Shown here piece by piece: positions 51,868-59,621 of a stretch of DNA of 64,000 bases. Positions within the stretch are counted from its first letter, which is position 1, and every line of letters starts with the position of its first letter. A program made the translations under genes and the position numbers. The stretch comes from Erythrobacter cryptus DSM 12079. GTDB lineage: Bacteria; Pseudomonadota; Alphaproteobacteria; Sphingomonadales; Sphingomonadaceae. The DNA is taken from assembly GCF_000422985.1 (NCBI RefSeq), contig NZ_AUHC01000002.1, forward strand, positions 1 to 64,000, written 5' to 3'. Under the pieces are notes generated by a model. The model was not told the origin of the DNA, made no database searches, and saw only the letters and a list, made by a program, of their open reading frames with translations.

Positions 51868-53025
51868 TCAGGCTTCGATCTTGAGCAGCTTGATCGCGTT
51901 CGAATCGAGCACCTGCCCGCCGAGGCGCCGGGTGGCGTAGAAGTGGACGAAGGGCTTGTTGGTGAAGGGATCGCGCAGGATCCGGGTGGCCCCGTGTTCG
52001 GCAATCAGATAGCCGTGGCGGAAATTGCCGAAGGCGATCGGGAAGGCCCCGCTCGCCACGTCGGGCATGTCCTCGGCCTCGATCACGGGATAGCCCAGCA
52101 GCCGGTCGGGCTGGCCTTCGACAAGGCCCGGCTGCCACAGGAAGGCGCCATCGGCGGTCTTGAGCTTGCGCACCAGCGCCAGCGTCGCCGCGTTCATCAC
52201 GAACACCGCGCCCTGGCGGTGCCCCGCCTTGAGCGAATGGATGAGGTCGATGAGCTTGGCCTCGGGCGCCGAGCCCAGCCCGGTGGCATTGCCCGAGCCG
52301 ACATATTGCACCATGCCGAAGGCCCGCACCCCATCGACCGCGGCGCTGGTCGGGGCGGTGAGGAAGCCGGCCGGCTGGTTGATGCCGGTGCCATTGACGA
52401 AGGCCGCGCCCTCGGCCCGGGCAAATTCGAGCGCGATCTCGTTGGCGAGCCAGGCCTCGACATCGAAGGCGGCATCATCGAGCATCGCCTGGCTGGCGGC
52501 GGGATTGGCGTAGAGCTCGCCGCTGGGGGGCGCGATCTCGGCGAATTGCGGCGTGCCGGTCTCGGGCCGCGGCCCGGTTTCGCTGACCCAGCCCGAGGCG
52601 ATCCCGCCGGTCGCCACGAGCTTGCGATAGCCCGCGGTGCCGGTCTGCACCACTTGGGCAATGGCACGGATCGGGCTGATCTCGACCAGTTCGGCGGTGA
52701 TCGCCGCGTCGATCGCGCGCGGCACGGCATAGCCGCCATCACCCGGAGTGGCGCCGCTCAGCGACTTTACCTCGCTCTCGCGCCCGCGGCGCAGATAGCC
52801 ATCGACAAAGCCCTTGATCTCGGCGCTTTCGCTGGCGCCGCCCGCGCCAATCGCCGGGCGGCTGGCGGCGGCGCGGGCGACCTTGTCGAGGCGCGCCTTG
52901 ACTTCATCGACATCGCTGCGCAGCGCGGCGATATCGGCCTCGGCGCGGTCCTGGCGGGCAATGATGTCGAAGCTGGCATCGAGCGCATCGGTGCCGGTGA
53001 TGGGAGCAGTGGGGGTCGTTTCCAT
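51868..53025 (-). CDS. GTA gp5 major capsid protein (HK97 fold)
   Basis: A 385-residue capsid protein. The N-terminal ~85 residues are a coiled-coil delta-like domain (FDIIARQDRAEADIAALRSDVDEVKARLDK) that the protease removes. The HK97 core starts near SLSGATPGDGGYAVPRAIDA and continues with ATGGIASGWVSETGPRPETG, FVMNAATLALVRKLKT and the C-terminal FVHFYATRRLGGQVLDSNAI. It forms the GTA head. Intergenic hairpins lie on both sides, upstream at 53058-53077 and downstream at 51747-51800. Confidence 0.95.
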   Translation of the reverse strand: METTPTAPITGTDALDASFDIIARQDRAEADIAALRSDVDEVKARLDKVARAAASRPAIGAGGASESAEIKGFVDGYLRRGRESEVKSLSGATPGDGGYAVPRAIDAAITAELVEISPIRAIAQVVQTGTAGYRKLVATGGIASGWVSETGPRPETGTPQFAEIAPPSGELYANPAASQAMLDDAAFDVEAWLANEIALEFARAEGAAFVNGTGINQPAGFLTAPTSAAVDGVRAFGMVQYVGSGNATGLGSAPEAKLIDLIHSLKAGHRQGAVFVMNAATLALVRKLKTADGAFLWQPGLVEGQPDRLLGYPVIEAEDMPDVASGAFPIAFGNFRHGYLIAEHGATRILRDPFTNKPFVHFYATRRLGGQVLDSNAIKLLKIEA

Positions 53026-53057
53026 GGGGCAGGGGCCTTTCGGTTGGGCAGAAGGAA

Positions 53058-53077
53058 GGCCGCCCCGTTCGGCGGCC
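53058..53077 (-). other. Hairpin between GTA protease and capsid genes
   Basis: GGCCGCC (53058-53064) pairs with GGCGGCC (53071-53077) around a six-base loop in the 79-bp gap between gp4 and gp5. On the minus strand it is followed by TTCCTTC, too poor for an efficient terminator. It may protect the 5' end of a processed capsid mRNA. Confidence 0.5.
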
Positions 53078-53104
53078 GGTGGGTGAAGGGGTGGGGCGCG
53101 CCGA

Positions 53105-53494
53105 TCAGGCGATCAGATGCACCCTGGCGCGGTGCTGGAGCGGGTAGGTCACAAGGCTGACCTCGATGAGATCGATTTCGATCAGCTCGCGCCCGGCGGG
53201 CGAGTGCCGCGCCGCGCGGGTGCGAAAGCCGAAGCTGAGACCATTGACCGCGCCGTTGGCGAGCAGCGCGGCGGCGCGGCTTTCCGGCCGGTCGATCCGG
53301 GCGATGACGCGAAGGCCGCGGGCATCCTCCTCGGCCTTCTCGACCACGCCGATCGGCTGGTCGGCGCGGTGCTGCCAGTAGAGCGGCAGCGGCACCGTGC
53401 GCGCGGCAAGGCTGCGGGCAAAGGCGCCGCGGCGAATGGTGTCGCGGCCCGCATCGGGCACGTCGAACAGTGCGGCATATCCGGCAAAGCGCAT
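53105..53494 (-). CDS. GTA gp4 prohead protease (HK97 family)
   Basis: A 129-residue serine protease of the HK97 prohead family. It begins MRFAGYAALFDVPDAGRDTI and has LYWQHRADQPIG (catalytic-histidine region) and NGLSFGFRTR (catalytic-serine region), then EIDLIEVSLVTYPLQ. It removes the capsid's N-terminal domain during head maturation. The start at 53494 is chosen because everything upstream in frame is unlike the family. It is on the short side but all motifs are present. Confidence 0.9.
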   Translation of the reverse strand: MRFAGYAALFDVPDAGRDTIRRGAFARSLAARTVPLPLYWQHRADQPIGVVEKAEEDARGLRVIARIDRPESRAAALLANGAVNGLSFGFRTRAARHSPAGRELIEIDLIEVSLVTYPLQHRARVHLIA

Positions 53495-53508
53495 GGCCTG
53501 GCTCCGCC

Positions 53509-53814
53509 TCACAGCCGATCCCAGAAGCCGAGCCGCACCGCCATGCCGATCAGCAGCAGGGCCAGCAGCCCGCGGATGATCCATTCGACGATCGCCTTCC
53601 AGGCGCTTGCCTTGGCATCGCGCCAGGCCTGGAGCAGCTCGCGCAGCTCCTCGAGGTCATCCTCGGCGCCGGGATCGCCGAGCCCCAGCCGCTCGAGCGT
53701 GCGGTGGGTGGCAAGCGCGCTCGCCTCCTCGACAATCGCGCGCAGGGTGAGCAGCGCTGCCCCTTCCTCGCGCGCCTGGGCCATCAGGCTCGCCAACACA
53801 TCTTCGTGGCTCAT
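53509..53814 (-). CDS. GTA gp3.5-type small protein (DUF6127-like)
   Basis: A 101-residue protein starting MSHEDVLASLMAQAREEGAA, with a charged helical middle (EDDLEELRELLQAWRDAKASAWKAI) and a C-terminal transmembrane helix (IIRGLLALLLIGMAVRLGFW). It is located between portal and protease as in other GTA clusters. Function unknown; the membrane helix is notable for a head-gene product. The ATG overlaps the portal stop. Confidence 0.75.
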   Translation of the reverse strand: MSHEDVLASLMAQAREEGAALLTLRAIVEEASALATHRTLERLGLGDPGAEDDLEELRELLQAWRDAKASAWKAIVEWIIRGLLALLLIGMAVRLGFWDRL

Positions 53815-54968
53815 CGGGCAGTCTCCTCGGGAGGAAGGCCGAGCAGCAGGCGCTTTTCGGCACGGGTCAGGAAGTCGGCATCGGAGACCTGGGCCCAGAG
53901 CCGCTCGCGGTCTTCCGACAGGGCCGGGATGCGATCGAGGTCGATGCCAAGCACCGCCTCGGGAAACCACGGGGCAAGCCCCTGGCGCAGCGCGGCGAAC
54001 AGCTTTTCCGCGAGCGGCAGCAGGGTCAGCCGCCACAGCGCGCGGTTGGCCTCGCGGTAATTGGCATAGGTGTTGTCTCCCGGCAGGCCGAGCAGCATCG
54101 GCGGCACCCCGAAGGCAAGGGCGATGTCGCGCGCCGCAGCGCTCTTGAGCGTGGCAAAGTCCATGTCGGCCGGGGAGAGCGCCATCGACTGCCACTTCAA
54201 TCCGCCATCGAGCAGCAGCGGGCGCCCGGCATTGACGGCGCCGGCGAAGGCATGATCCAGCTCACGCCTGAGGCGCTCGAACTGCTCGTGCGTCAGGCTG
54301 GCGCCGTCGGCGGTCTCATAGACCAGCGCGCCCGAGGGCCGTGCGGCGTTCTCGAGCAGCGCCCGGTTCCAGTGGGTCGCGGCATTGTGGATCAGCACCG
54401 CCTGCCAGGCCGCCTCGAGCGCCCCGGCACCGTGATGGTCATCGCTCGGGTGCATCGCCCGGATGGTGATGATCTGGGGCCAGCCGTGCTCATCCTCGCA
54501 TGGGATGCGGGTGGTGCGGCCCTGCACCGTGTAATCATAGGCGCAGGGCCAGCCGTCCGGCCCGGTCACCACCTTCACCCTTTCAGGCCGCAGCGCGAAC
54601 AGCTCGATCGGGGTGCCGGCAGCATCCTTGAGGATCTGGACATAGCCATTGCCGTGCAGCAGCAGGTGCGCCGCCAGCGTCTCGACCAGCGATTGCCCGG
54701 CGCTGGTGGCGGTGACCAGCGTGGCAAGCCGCGGATCGGGGCAGGCGAGCGGCGCCTGGCCCACCCCCTCGGCCACCAGCCGCACCGAGCGCTGGACGAT
54801 GGGATTGGCAAGGAAGCCCTCGGCAATCGCCCGGGCATAGTCATAGGGGCGTGGGCCCGGGCCGCTGTCACAGGCGGCAAGCCAGCCGTGAACCAGCGCC
54901 GGAGAGAGCGGCACGCGGTTGCGCGCCGCGCCCTTGAAGGCAGCGCGAAGCATTTCAAGCACAGTCAT
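53811..54968 (-). CDS. GTA gp3 portal protein
   Basis: A 385-residue HK97-type portal. It has ANPIVQRSVRLVAEGVGQAP, HLLLHGNGYVQILKDAAGTP, ELFALRPERV and FGVPPMLLGLPGDNTYANYREANRALWRLTLLPL, the conserved clip and wing segments. It forms the dodecameric DNA gate of the head and binds terminase. The ATG at 54968 gives the family start; the long upstream extension is a shadow of the terminase. Confidence 0.94.
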   Translation of the reverse strand: MTVLEMLRAAFKGAARNRVPLSPALVHGWLAACDSGPGPRPYDYARAIAEGFLANPIVQRSVRLVAEGVGQAPLACPDPRLATLVTATSAGQSLVETLAAHLLLHGNGYVQILKDAAGTPIELFALRPERVKVVTGPDGWPCAYDYTVQGRTTRIPCEDEHGWPQIITIRAMHPSDDHHGAGALEAAWQAVLIHNAATHWNRALLENAARPSGALVYETADGASLTHEQFERLRRELDHAFAGAVNAGRPLLLDGGLKWQSMALSPADMDFATLKSAAARDIALAFGVPPMLLGLPGDNTYANYREANRALWRLTLLPLAEKLFAALRQGLAPWFPEAVLGIDLDRIPALSEDRERLWAQVSDADFLTRAEKRLLLGLPPEETAR

Positions 54969-54999
54969 GGGCAATCCCTGGTTTAAGGCGCGCGAGGCC

Positions 55000-56340
55000 T
55001 CACAGCGGGCGGACACTCGGAAGCTGGCGGCGTCCCAGCAGCAATTCGCTGAGCGCCCAGACCAGCGCGTCGGCGCGGTCGGGGCTGCGGCCGGGGCCGG
55101 CATAGCCGCCCCCGGTGATGAGCCCGCACAATTGGTCTTCGAGCCGGGCAAACATGCCGACATGCCGCACCCGGCCCGCGGCGTAGAGCGCCGCCACCGG
55201 CTCGGCGCGTGCCAGCTTGCCGCGCGCGGCATGCACCAGCTTGACCGGCAAGGCATGATCCGCCGCGCGCAGCACGCTTTCGACCATCGCGCCGCCCTGA
55301 TTGGCCTCGGCCACCACCCGATCGGCCTGCCAGGCCTGCGCCGCCTCGGCGACGGCCTTGGCCCAGGCGGCGGGCGGTGCGTCGCTGATCGAGCAATCGG
55401 CCAGCACACGTGCGATCCCGTCGGCGCCGAGCGCGGCCACGATGATCCCGCATTCATCCCCGCCGCTGCCTGCGGGCGGATCGACCGCGACCACCACCCG
55501 CAGCGGCTCGGGCACCTCGCCGTGCTCGCGCGCCGCCTCGAGCATGGCGCGGGTCCACAGGGCGCCCTCGATATCGTCGATGAGCTCGCCGCCGATTTCC
55601 TGGCGGGCGAGCGGGCTTCCGGCAAATTCGCTGGTGATCGCGGCGAGGAACCGAGCCGGCAGGTTGGCGGCATTGTCCTCGGTCGTGCCGCGGGTGATCA
55701 CCACCTCGTCCGACACGCCAGCCTGCCCCACCAGCCGCCGCACCAGCGGGACAGCGCGCGGCGTGGTGGTCACCACGATCCGTGGGTCTTCCCCCAGCCT
55801 CAGGCCCAGCAGCAGATTGTCCCAGCAGCGCGTTGCCCGCTCATGCGCGAGCGGCCACTTGCCGACCTCGTCGCACCAGGCGTGGCTGTGCTGCGGGCCG
55901 CGCAGCGCCTCGGGCTCGGCGGCCGAGAACAGCTGCGCCTGCGCCCCGCCGGGAAAGGTGAGGCGGTGGAGCGAAGGCTGGTAGAGCGGCGCCTCGCCCG
56001 CAAGGCAGACGTGCAAGAGGCCGCTCTCGCCCTCGACCATCACCGCGCGCGCCTCGGCCAGCGAGGCGCCGACAATCGCGATCCGGGCATTGGGATCGCT
56101 GGCGGCGATCATCCGCACCCATTCGGCCCCGGCCCGGGTCTTGCCGAAGCCGCGCCCGGCCATGATCATCCACACCCGCCAGTCACCCGGCGGGGGAAGC
56201 TGCTCCTTGCGGGCCTGGAACTCCCACAGGAACGCCAGGTGGTCGCGTTCGGTCTGGCTGAGGCGGCGCAGCAGCTGCTGCCGCACGCGCGCCGCCTCGT
56301 CGGTCTGGTCTTCGAGCAGCGCGACCAGCGCGCTGGTCAT
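55000..56340 (-). CDS. GTA gp2 large terminase subunit
   Basis: A 446-residue packaging motor. The ATPase Walker A is GRGFGKTR at 63-70 and Walker B is HAWCDEVGKW. The RNase H-like nuclease domain begins at VVVAVDPPAGSGGDECGIIV, with further acidic residues (VVAEANQGG, PDRADALVWAL). It fills GTA heads with random chromosomal DNA. Its ATG overlaps the gp1 stop (ATGA). Confidence 0.95.
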   Translation of the reverse strand: MTSALVALLEDQTDEAARVRQQLLRRLSQTERDHLAFLWEFQARKEQLPPPGDWRVWMIMAGRGFGKTRAGAEWVRMIAASDPNARIAIVGASLAEARAVMVEGESGLLHVCLAGEAPLYQPSLHRLTFPGGAQAQLFSAAEPEALRGPQHSHAWCDEVGKWPLAHERATRCWDNLLLGLRLGEDPRIVVTTTPRAVPLVRRLVGQAGVSDEVVITRGTTEDNAANLPARFLAAITSEFAGSPLARQEIGGELIDDIEGALWTRAMLEAAREHGEVPEPLRVVVAVDPPAGSGGDECGIIVAALGADGIARVLADCSISDAPPAAWAKAVAEAAQAWQADRVVAEANQGGAMVESVLRAADHALPVKLVHAARGKLARAEPVAALYAAGRVRHVGMFARLEDQLCGLITGGGYAGPGRSPDRADALVWALSELLLGRRQLPSVRPL

Positions 56341-56816
56341 TTGCCGTTTGCCTCGGCGGCAGCCTTCTCCCGGGCGATGCGTCGGCGGATGTCCTCGATC
56401 TTGCGGTCGATCGAGGCGCGCACCTCGGCGGCGCTGACATGGCGCACCGTCGCGCCGGCGCGCCCGGCGCTCTCGCGGTGGGCAGCGAGCAGGCGGATGG
56501 CATTGGCAAGGTCGAAGCGCTCCTCGCCTGACGTTTTGTTGTCGCCTTCGCGCAGGCGGCGCACCACCTCCATCTCGAGATGAAGATAGCCCTCGGCCAG
56601 CGCGGCCTGCCACTGGCGGGCGAATTCCGCATCCTCGCGCCGCACCTTGTAGGCGCGGCTGGGGCAGACCCCGGCCCTTGCGGCCGAGGCCGCAACATTC
56701 GAGGTCTCGGCGAGGTGATCGAGAAATTGCCGGCGCCAGTTGGTGCTGACGCGCGCGCACTCGCCATCCTTGAGATCGGGGCGGATGGCGACGCGCTTGC
56801 CCGGCGACTTGGGCAT
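56337..56816 (-). CDS. GTA gp1-type small terminase / DNA-binding protein
   Basis: A 159-residue protein starting MPKSPGKRVAIRPDLKDGEC. It has a helix-turn-helix-like segment (FLDHLAETSNVAASAARAGVCPSRAYKVRREDAEFARQW) followed by charged helices. It is directly upstream of and overlapping the large terminase, as expected for the small terminase subunit that binds DNA and the motor. It is the first gene after the cluster promoter, with a leader of about 85 bases. Confidence 0.8.
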   Translation of the reverse strand: MPKSPGKRVAIRPDLKDGECARVSTNWRRQFLDHLAETSNVAASAARAGVCPSRAYKVRREDAEFARQWQAALAEGYLHLEMEVVRRLREGDNKTSGEERFDLANAIRLLAAHRESAGRAGATVRHVSAAEVRASIDRKIEDIRRRIAREKAAAEANGK

Positions 56817-56907
56817 GGCGGGAACTCCTCGTGCGGCAACGACAAAAGGGCGGCTCCCCAGAGGGAGGGCCGCCCGCTGGCGAATCGCAATTTTCCGATG
56901 ATGCCCC

Positions 56908-56936
56908 CTCTTAACCAAAGAGCGTGACGATGTCAA
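56908..56936 (-). promoter_or_regulatory. Candidate sigma-70-type promoter of the GTA cluster
   Basis: On the minus strand TTGACA (56936-56931), exactly 17 bases, then TAAGAG (56913-56908). The -35 is a perfect match and the spacing ideal, while the -10 matches the consensus only partly, as expected for an activated promoter. Transcription would begin near 56900. It is the only promoter-like element seen ahead of the ~14-kb cluster. Confidence 0.65.
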
Positions 56937-56942
56937 GAAAAA

Positions 56943-56957
56943 TAACCAGATTGGTTA
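56943..56957. promoter_or_regulatory. Perfect dyad upstream of the GTA promoter
   Basis: TAACCA-GAT-TGGTTA is a perfect inverted repeat six bases upstream of the -35 element. A third TAACCA half-site lies at 56912-56917, overlapping the -10 region, 31 bp (three helical turns) from the first. This arrangement suits a dimeric activator or repressor of GTA expression. In R. capsulatus the direct activator is GafA; whether its homologue binds here is unknown. Confidence 0.55.
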
Positions 56958-57091
56958 CTGCGCGGAGGGCTTTTCAGCCCCGGGGCGGGTGACGCCTGAA
57001 ACAAAATTGCCATTTTTCCATTGACGACAATCGGATTCGTGCGATTTTCTGGGTTCAGCCCTTTTCTTCATGTCGCTTGCGAGGAGAGCTG

Positions 57092-57361
57092 ATGACGGAT
57101 CGCGCGTTCCTGGCCCAGATGGCGGGCTACGGCCTGTCCACGGTGGAAATCCACTATTACATGCCCGACCATCGCAGCCTGCTGCAGCAATTCGTGATGC
57201 AACAATACGACGTGGCGCCGCATTTTCCGGAGCTTGACCGCTTCCTTGCCTTCTGGCGGCGCGAGATCGACGCCGTGCTCCATTCGGTGCGGGTCGCGCA
57301 CAAGCACCTGATCGGCCCGCAGGAATGGCGGGCCGTGGACGGGATCATCTCGATCCATTGA
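57092..57361 (+). CDS. usg: Usg family protein
   Basis: An 89-residue protein matching alphaproteobacterial Usg throughout: GYGLSTVEIHYYMPDHRSLL, HFPELDRFLAFWRREIDAVL, HSVRVAHKHLIGPQEWRAVD. The function is unknown; the name comes from a gene associated with tryptophan genes in Caulobacter. GAGGAGAG at 57081-57088 sets the start. It is convergent with the palmitoyltransferase gene, 33 bases away. Confidence 0.9.
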   Translation: MTDRAFLAQMAGYGLSTVEIHYYMPDHRSLLQQFVMQQYDVAPHFPELDRFLAFWRREIDAVLHSVRVAHKHLIGPQEWRAVDGIISIH

Positions 57362-57394
57362 GGCGCTGCGGGCCAGGGCCGCAACAGCTTCGGC

Positions 57395-58630
57395 TCAGAT
57401 GATCCCGATCGCCTTGCCGGCACGGGCGAACATGCCGAGAATGGTAGTCACTTCCTCGGCTGAATGCTCGGCGCACAGCGAGCAGCGCAGCAGCGTCATG
57501 CCCGCCGGGGTTGCCGGGGGACGGGCGAGGTTGACGTAGAGGCCCTCCTTCAGCAGCGCCTCCCACATCATCGCGCCCTTTTCGAGATCGGGCATGATCA
57601 CCGCGATGATCGCGCTCTGCGGGGTTTCGGTGCCGAGCTGGAAGCCCAGATCGCGCAACCCCTGGTGCAGCCTGCGGCTGTTCTCCCACAGATGCGCGCG
57701 CTTGTTGCCGCCATGCATCAGCTTGCGGATCGAAGCGGCGCTCGACGCCATCACGCTCGGCGGCAGGGCGGCGGTGAACACGTAAGGCCGGCACACCAGC
57801 CGCAGCACCTCGAACTTGGGGTGATTGGACACGCAAAAGCCGCCGACCGTGCCGACGCTCTTGGAGAAGGTGCCGATGATGAAATCGACCTCGTCGATCA
57901 CCCCCTGCTCCTCGGCAACACCGCGGCCATGCGCGCCGATGAAGCCCATCGAATGGGCCTCGTCCACCAGCACCATCGCGCCGTGGCGCTTGGCGATCGC
58001 CACCATGTCCTTGAGCGGCGCGACATCGCCGAGCATCGAATAGACCCCTTCGAGCACCACCAGCTTGCCCGCGCCCTCGGGCACGCGCTTGAGCCGCTTT
58101 TCGAGCGCGTCCACATCATTGTGCTTGAAGGGCACCACCTCGGCATCGCCCATCTTGCAGCCATCCCAGATCGAGGCGTGGCTGTCGATGTCGAGGATGA
58201 TGTAATCGCCCTTGCCCGCCAGCGTCGAGATCACCCCGAGATTGGCCTGGTAACCGGTGGAGAACACCATGGCGTGATCCATGGCATAGAATTCGCGCAG
58301 CGCCGCCTCGACATCGCGGTGATCGCGGAAGGTGCCGTTGAGCACGCGGCTGCCGGTGGTGCCCGCGCCGAAATCCTCCATCGCTGCCTTGCCCGCGGCG
58401 ATCACATCGGGATCGAAGGTCATCCCCATGTAATTGTAGGTGCCAAGCAGGATGGTGTCGCGCCCGTTGCAGATGGCCCGGGTGGGCGAGAGCACCTTGT
58501 CCATCACCAGATTGAAGGGATCCTCCACCCCGGCGGCGAGCAGCGCCTCGCGGGTCTGGATGATGGGATCGAACTTGGCCAGCAGGTCAACCGGCGCGGG
58601 GGTGGGATTTTCGCTCATCGCGGTGGCCAT
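57395..58630 (-). CDS. spt: Serine palmitoyltransferase
   Basis: A 411-residue alpha-oxoamine synthase that condenses serine with a palmitoyl thioester to 3-ketodihydrosphingosine, the first step of sphingolipid synthesis. It resembles the characterised Sphingomonas enzyme along its length: DTILLGTYNYMGMTFDPDVI, MVFSTGYQANLGVISTLAGK, H151 in DSHASIWDG, LVDEAHSMGF (D223, H226) and the PLP lysine K257 in GTFSKSVGTVGG. AGGAAGG precedes the ATG at 58630. The gene follows an ACP gene by two bases, consistent with an acyl-ACP donor. Confidence 0.95.
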   Translation of the reverse strand: MATAMSENPTPAPVDLLAKFDPIIQTREALLAAGVEDPFNLVMDKVLSPTRAICNGRDTILLGTYNYMGMTFDPDVIAAGKAAMEDFGAGTTGSRVLNGTFRDHRDVEAALREFYAMDHAMVFSTGYQANLGVISTLAGKGDYIILDIDSHASIWDGCKMGDAEVVPFKHNDVDALEKRLKRVPEGAGKLVVLEGVYSMLGDVAPLKDMVAIAKRHGAMVLVDEAHSMGFIGAHGRGVAEEQGVIDEVDFIIGTFSKSVGTVGGFCVSNHPKFEVLRLVCRPYVFTAALPPSVMASSAASIRKLMHGGNKRAHLWENSRRLHQGLRDLGFQLGTETPQSAIIAVIMPDLEKGAMMWEALLKEGLYVNLARPPATPAGMTLLRCSLCAEHSAEEVTTILGMFARAGKAIGII

Positions 58631-58632
58631 GA

Positions 58633-58875
58633 TCAGCCTTCCTGCAGCTTGTGGACCGCGGCCACCAACTGGCCCCAATTCTCGATCTCGGCCTGCTGGT
58701 TCATCGAGATGATGACATCGAAGGCATCCTCGATCTCGGCGACGAAATCCATCACCGTCAGGCTGTCGAACTCGAGATCGCCGGCAAAGGTGGTCGAATC
58801 CTCGATGGCGATGCCCTTCTTGTTGAAAGGCTGGATAAGCTCGCGGATGCGCGCGTCGACTTCGGCTGGGGTCAT
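58633..58875 (-). CDS. Acyl carrier protein dedicated to sphingolipid synthesis
   Basis: An 80-residue ACP with the phosphopantetheine motif DLEFDSLTVMDF (S38). Linked directly to serine palmitoyltransferase, it corresponds to the AcpR-type proteins that accompany SPT in sphingolipid-making alphaproteobacteria and can supply the acyl chain. It is distinct from the housekeeping AcpP in sequence (for example GIAIEDSTTFAGDLEFDS). No strong ribosome-binding site precedes its ATG. Confidence 0.87.
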   Translation of the reverse strand: MTPAEVDARIRELIQPFNKKGIAIEDSTTFAGDLEFDSLTVMDFVAEIEDAFDVIISMNQQAEIENWGQLVAAVHKLQEG

Positions 58876-59023
58876 GCGAAAGGGTGCTTTCGTGGCTGGG
58901 GCCTGGCTGTGGGCGTGGCGTTGGTTGTGCGGCGCTTTGGCCTCATATACTACGCGTGCAAAGCGGCGGATGGGGCTGCTTGTCAAGTTTTCGGCGTGCC
59001 GGGGGGGCGCAAGGAGGTGGGTA

Positions 59024-59578
59024 ATGGCCGATGCCGCTCGTCAGTCTCAGCCCGCAAAGGCGGCGCCGCCCGCGCCCGATGCGCCGCTTTCCCCCCACGG
59101 CGTCCACCTCATCCGCACCGCGCAATCGCTCACCCTGTCGCTTTCGCAGATGGCCGATGGCAAGGCCAATATCCTTATCGGCGCCACCTTCGTGGTGTTC
59201 TCGCTGGTGATCACTCAGGCCTTGTCCGCCGCGGTGCAGTGGTCGATGATCTGCCTTGCGGTCACAGCCTTTCTCTCCACCATCTTCGCGGTGCTGGCGA
59301 TCACCCCGCCGATGCGCGCCAAGGCCGTGCCCGAGGAGCACAGGAACCTGCTGTTCTTCGGCCATTTCGCACTCATGGACGAGGAAGCCTGGACAAGGGC
59401 GATGCTGGCGCGCCTCCACGATGACGAGGCGCTCTATCGGGTGATGCTGCGCGATCTCTACCAGAACGGGATGGTGCTGCACCGGCGCAAGTATCGCTAT
59501 CTTGCCTATGCCTACCACCTGTTCCTGGGCGGCCTTGGCCTTACCCTGCTGGTGTTCCTGCTGGAGAACCTGCTCTAG
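59024..59578 (+). CDS. Membrane protein resembling Pycsar effectors (PycTM/DUF5706)
   Basis: A 184-residue protein. A proline/alanine-rich cytoplasmic N terminus is followed by SQMADGKANILIGATFVVFS (a helix starting at about 49), a second transmembrane segment at about 72-94 and a third at about 166-182. Between them lies a soluble part with NLLFFGHFALMDEEAWTRAM and YRVMLRDLYQNGMVLHRRKY. The ADxKAxxLxG start and the later region match the PycTM layout, effectors that attack the membrane when a cyclic pyrimidine is sensed. No nucleotide cyclase gene is nearby, so it may have another role. AAGGAGGTGG (59011-59020) is an excellent ribosome-binding site. Confidence 0.72.
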   Translation: MADAARQSQPAKAAPPAPDAPLSPHGVHLIRTAQSLTLSLSQMADGKANILIGATFVVFSLVITQALSAAVQWSMICLAVTAFLSTIFAVLAITPPMRAKAVPEEHRNLLFFGHFALMDEEAWTRAMLARLHDDEALYRVMLRDLYQNGMVLHRRKYRYLAYAYHLFLGGLGLTLLVFLLENLL

Positions 59579-59621
59579 GCCCTCGGGGCTTGCCCCGTCC
59601 CCCTGGCCCCTGCGCTCGCCC

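Noticed and set aside
42795-56957. Active prophage
   Set aside because: No integrase, repressor, lysis or attachment sites were seen; gene order and sizes are those of gene transfer agents.
57464-59010. N-terminal extension of the 59024 gene to a 704-residue protein
   Set aside because: The extension is antisense to the palmitoyltransferase and ACP genes. An excellent ribosome-binding site sits at 59011-59020.
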